DNA of 64,000 nucleotides, taken from positions 62,001 through 126,000 of the forward strand of contig CAWEWR010000002.1 in assembly GCA_963812675.1 (NCBI GenBank), given 5' to 3'. The notes under the pieces were generated by a model that did no database searches, was not told the origin of the DNA, and was given only the letters and a program-made list of their open reading frames with translations. The position numbers were made by a program, and so were the translations under genes. This DNA comes from AP-15 sp963812675 (lineage in GTDB: Bacteria; Pseudomonadota; Alphaproteobacteria; ATCC43930; CGMCC-115725). Shown here one piece after another: positions 60,771 through 64,000 of the stretch. Position 1 is the first letter of the stretch. Every line of letters starts with the position of its first letter.

Positions 60771-63700
60771 ATGGGGATCGTGCGCTTTGCGCTGCGCTGG
60801 CCCTACACCTTTTACGTGTTGGCCCTGCTGATCCTGTTTCTCGGCGTCACCGCGTTCCGGTCGATGCCGACAGACATTTTTCCGGAGATCGACATTCCGG
60901 TCGTCACCGTCATCTGGCAGTACACCGGGCTCAGCACGCCGGAGATGGAGCAGCGCGTCACCACCTACAGCGAATACGCGATGAGCACCGCCGTCAGCGG
61001 GATCAAGGATATCGAGGCGCAAACGTTGGACGGCATCTCGGTCCAGAAGATCTATTTTCAGCCGGACGTCAGCATCGATCTCGCGATCGCGCAAATCATC
61101 TCGGCAACCAATTACATCCGGCTGCTGATGCCGCCAGGGATTCAATCTCCGCTCGTCGTGGAGTACAACGCCTCCAGCGTCCCGGTGCTGCAGATCAGCC
61201 TCAGCTCCGATACCCTCAACGAACAGCAGCTCTACGATTACGGGCTTTACAATCTGCGGCAGCGGCTGGCGCCCATCCACGGCGTCACCTTTCCGACCCC
61301 GGCCGGCGGCAAATACCGCCAGATCATGGTCGATCTCGACCCGGCAAAGCTGTTGGCTAAGGGGCTCACCCCGCTCGATGTAGCGAACGCAGTCAACGCC
61401 CAGAACCTGACCTTGCCCTCCGGCACCGCGAAAATCGGCGACACCCAATACACCGTGCGCACCAATACGGTACCGGCGACGATCGATGACCTCAACAACA
61501 TTCCGGTCAAATACGCCAACGGCGCCACGGTCTATGTCAAGGATCTCGGCTATGTCCGCGACGGCTCGCTGGTGCAGCAGAACGTGGTTCGATCGGATGG
61601 GCGGCGTTCGGTCCTGCTGAGCGTCATCAAGAACGGCAATGCCTCGACCGTCGATGTCGTCAGGCAAGTCAAGGAGGCGCTGAAGGTCGCGCGCGCCTCG
61701 GCCCCGCCAGGCATGGAGATAAAGGAACTGTTCGACCAGTCGGTGTTTGTCAGCGCCTCGGTCAACTCGCTGTTGCGCGAGGGCGCCATCGCGGCCGGTC
61801 TGACGGCGCTGATGATCCTTTTGTTCCTCGGCTCCTGGCGGTCGACCCTGGTGGTCATGATTTCGATCCCGCTATCCGTCCTGTCATCGCTGGTCGTGCT
61901 CTATTTCCTCGGCGATACGCTCAACACGATGACGTTGGGCGGGTTGGCGCTCGCCATCGGCATCCTGGTCGATGATTCGACGGTGACGATCGAGAACACG
62001 CATCGCCTATTGACCGAGGAAAGACAGCCACTGCCGCAGGCAACGTTGCACGGCGCCGCCGGCATTGCGGTGCCGACACTGGTCTCGACATTGGCGATCA
62101 GCTGCGTCTTCACTTCGGTCGTCTTTCTCGAGGGCCCAGCGAAATATCTGTTTACCCCGCTCGGCCTTGCCGTCGTGTTCGCGATGCTCGCCTCCTACGG
62201 CCTCTCACGGACACTGACGCCGATCACGATCGGATTGCTGTTGAAGGGCGAAGGTCACGGCGCTGAAGGAGGCTGGTTCGCGCGGTTCCATCATCGGCTC
62301 GAGCGTGGCTTTGATCGCCTGCGCGACGGTTATGCGGAGCTCCTCACTAGATTGCTGACCCGCCGGATCATCGTGCCGGTCTTCGCCATAGCCATCCTGG
62401 GGCTTGGCACGGTCATGTACCTGTTTGTCGGGCGCGACTTCTTTCCGGTCATCGACGGGGGGCAGATCCAGCTTCACGTCCGCGCTCCGGCCGGCACCCG
62501 CATCGAGAAGACCGAGCAGATCTTCGAGGCTGTCGAGAACAAGATCCGTGAGGTCATCCCGGCGAGCGAGCGCGACCTGATTGTCGACAACATCGGCCTG
62601 CCGGCGCGCCTCTACAATCTGTCCTTCGCGGACGGCTCGACGATCGGCATCAATGACGGCGTGATCCTGGTGTCGCTGAAGGACGGGCACCGGCCCACCG
62701 CCGATTACGTCAGCAAGCTGCGCCAGGCATTGCCGACAGCCTTTCCGGAAGACATTTTCTATTTTCAGGCGGCCGACATGGTCACCCAGATCCTGAATTT
62801 CGGGGTGACGGCACAGATCGACGTGCGCACCGTCGGTTATGACCGGGTCAAAAATCTGCACATCGCGCGACAGCTCCGGCGCCGCATCGGGGCCATCCCG
62901 GGCGTTGCCGATACCCACCTCCAGCAGGAGGTCGATGCGCCGGCGTACTTTGCCGCGATCGACCGCACCCGCGCGGCAGAGCTCGGTCTCAATGCCAGTC
63001 AGATTGCCACCAACCTCAACGTCAGCCTGAGCTCCTCGGAGCAGGTGACCCCGAATTTTTGGACCGATCTGACAAAGGGGATTCCCTATTACCTGGCGGT
63101 TCAGACGCCGGAGCCTCAGGTCGCGTCGCTCAATGCGCTGACCAATACGCCGGTCAGCACCGCCCTCTCGCCGCAAGGGGATCCGGTGCCGGGCCTGCTC
63201 AGCAATGTGGCGACCCTCTCCCGCATCGCACTGCCGACCAACGCCAACCAGGCGAACATTCAGCCGATCTACGAGATCTACGCCAATGTCCAAGATCGCG
63301 ATCTCGGTAGTGTCGCGAGCGAGATCGACCGAACCGTCGCGGGGCTGCAGAAGGAGCTTTCGCCAGGCAACACAATCCAGGTGCTGGGTCAGATTGGGAG
63401 CATGAACGGCGCCTTCCGCGACATGGGCGTCGGGCTCTTGTTCGCTGCCGTCTTCGTCTACCTGCTGATGGTCGTGAATTATCAGAATTTCGGCGACCCG
63501 CTGGTCGTAATTCTGGCACTGCCCGCGACCTTCTCCGGCATCGTCACAATGCTTTATATTACCGATACGACCTTGAGCGTCCCATCGCTGATGGGCGCGA
63601 TCATGGCGGTCGGCGTCGCCTCAGCCAACTCGATCCTGCTGGTGACCTTCGCACGCGAGCAGCAGCTCGCCGGCATGAGCGCCTTCGATGCGGCGATATC

Positions 63701-63941
63701 CGCGGGACGCACCCGGATTCGGCCTGTGCTGATGACGGCCGCCGCAATGATCGTCGGCATGATCCCAATGGCGATCGGCGGTCCTGGTGAGGAGCAGAAT
63801 GCGGCGCTGGCGCGCGCCGTCATCGGCGGCCTCTTGTTCGCGACACCGACCACGCTCCTCGTCGTGCCTTATCTATTCGCCATGCTGCGCAAACGCAACG
63901 ACGGCAAACCCGCGCAAGGCGTCTTTGCGGAGGAACTTTAA
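60771..63941 (+). CDS. efflux RND transporter permease subunit (AcrB/HAE1-like)
   Basis: This complete 1056-residue RND pump has twelve membrane helices with two large periplasmic loops. The start FALRWPYTFYVLALLILFLG and FPEIDIPVVTVIWQYTGLSTPEMEQ are typical. The proton-relay pair is at about Asp401-402 (AIGILVDDSTVTIENTHR). The second half repeats the layout, with VGVASANSILLVTFAREQ. It should extrude lipophilic or metal-type substrates with a periplasmic adaptor, probably encoded by the next gene, whose ATG follows the stop immediately. Confidence 0.93.
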   Translation: MGIVRFALRWPYTFYVLALLILFLGVTAFRSMPTDIFPEIDIPVVTVIWQYTGLSTPEMEQRVTTYSEYAMSTAVSGIKDIEAQTLDGISVQKIYFQPDVSIDLAIAQIISATNYIRLLMPPGIQSPLVVEYNASSVPVLQISLSSDTLNEQQLYDYGLYNLRQRLAPIHGVTFPTPAGGKYRQIMVDLDPAKLLAKGLTPLDVANAVNAQNLTLPSGTAKIGDTQYTVRTNTVPATIDDLNNIPVKYANGATVYVKDLGYVRDGSLVQQNVVRSDGRRSVLLSVIKNGNASTVDVVRQVKEALKVARASAPPGMEIKELFDQSVFVSASVNSLLREGAIAAGLTALMILLFLGSWRSTLVVMISIPLSVLSSLVVLYFLGDTLNTMTLGGLALAIGILVDDSTVTIENTHRLLTEERQPLPQATLHGAAGIAVPTLVSTLAISCVFTSVVFLEGPAKYLFTPLGLAVVFAMLASYGLSRTLTPITIGLLLKGEGHGAEGGWFARFHHRLERGFDRLRDGYAELLTRLLTRRIIVPVFAIAILGLGTVMYLFVGRDFFPVIDGGQIQLHVRAPAGTRIEKTEQIFEAVENKIREVIPASERDLIVDNIGLPARLYNLSFADGSTIGINDGVILVSLKDGHRPTADYVSKLRQALPTAFPEDIFYFQAADMVTQILNFGVTAQIDVRTVGYDRVKNLHIARQLRRRIGAIPGVADTHLQQEVDAPAYFAAIDRTRAAELGLNASQIATNLNVSLSSSEQVTPNFWTDLTKGIPYYLAVQTPEPQVASLNALTNTPVSTALSPQGDPVPGLLSNVATLSRIALPTNANQANIQPIYEIYANVQDRDLGSVASEIDRTVAGLQKELSPGNTIQVLGQIGSMNGAFRDMGVGLLFAAVFVYLLMVVNYQNFGDPLVVILALPATFSGIVTMLYITDTTLSVPSLMGAIMAVGVASANSILLVTFAREQQLAGMSAFDAAISAGRTRIRPVLMTAAAMIVGMIPMAIGGPGEEQNAALARAVIGGLLFATPTTLLVVPYLFAMLRKRNDGKPAQGVFAEEL

Positions 63942-64000
63942 ATGACCGACCGCGACCATCGCGTGCTCGAATATCCGGCGCGGAACCGGGATACCCAGCA
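63942..64000 (+). CDS. start of the gene following the RND pump (cut by window edge)
   Basis: ATG 63942 directly follows the TAA of the RND gene and has a GAGGAA site within its last codons. Only 19 full codons (MTDRDHRVLEYPARNRDTQ) are visible, too few to identify. By position it is most likely the periplasmic adaptor of the pump. Confidence 0.5.
   Translation, partial: MTDRDHRVLEYPARNRDTQ

Overview
The window is GC-rich, densely coded DNA from an alphaproteobacterium, most likely a soil-type member of Hyphomicrobiales or Rhodospirillales. The evidence is the lipid A block (ABC exporter, DUF374 acyltransferase, waaA, lpxK, lpxL) followed by xseA and purD, many high-affinity uptake systems, a 3-hydroxybutyrate module, and several families of palindromic intergenic repeats. 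No rRNA, tRNA or CRISPR array was seen.

Layout. 1-2.7 kb (minus): Sel1/TPR-like membrane protein, TAXI-type receptor and a truncated peptide-type binding protein. 2.9-10.3 kb (minus): a complete peptide/nickel-type ABC importer with two tandem paralogous binding proteins. 10.5-13.3 kb (minus): patatin-like hydrolase, acetoacetate decarboxylase and 3-hydroxybutyrate dehydrogenase. 13.5-15.9 kb (minus): zur, a 48-codon membrane smORF, znuC and znuB behind a Zur-box-like palindrome. 16-21.8 kb (plus): lipid A/LPS genes, with aqpZ convergent. 22.6-26.7 kb: a decayed sensor fragment, a hypothetical gene, xseA, and purD preceded by a multi-hairpin repeat. 26.8-31 kb (minus): glycosyltransferase and fatty acid hydroxylase, an MscS channel with a cyclic-nucleotide domain, and a two-gene chromate transporter. 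31-38.6 kb: PepSY protein, glycerate kinase, a radical SAM gene with a one-base frameshift, GST, cupin, a frameshifted Gly/Pro-rich exported protein, a Spy-like protein and a duplicated ferredoxin-like-fold protein. 38.7-44.5 kb: alcohol dehydrogenase, DUF2252, flavin reductase, a Tat-type binding protein and vapBC. 44.6-50.3 kb: a luciferase-like monooxygenase, an IS110-type element with a broken transposase, an orphan livHM permease pair and an amidohydrolase. 50.3-57.9 kb: exported protein, RibD-like reductase, remnants (VOC, IS91-type transposase), then a molybdenum hydroxylase (two subunits), DUF1348 and an MDR oxidoreductase divergent from a GlxA-type regulator. 57.9-64 kb: DUF1127, an SDR remnant, DUF427, an MlaC-like protein, MaoC, a complete RND pump and the first codons of the next gene.

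The dominant theme is import (peptide-type, zinc and branched-chain-type ABC systems, TAXI receptor), carbon-reserve turnover, and envelope construction and defence. The most unusual local structure is in the IS110-type element. Its transposase frame carries two inverted copies of a 34-nt palindromic unit, one of which supplies the interrupting stop codon. The element sits between two inverted REP-like repeats and has a compact, strongly foldable noncoding segment near its right end. A 48-codon membrane ORF fused by overlaps into the zinc operon, and a 17-bp duplication across a start codon, also deserve attention. Two otherwise intact genes each contain a single-base frameshift, so assembly error must be excluded before calling them pseudogenes.
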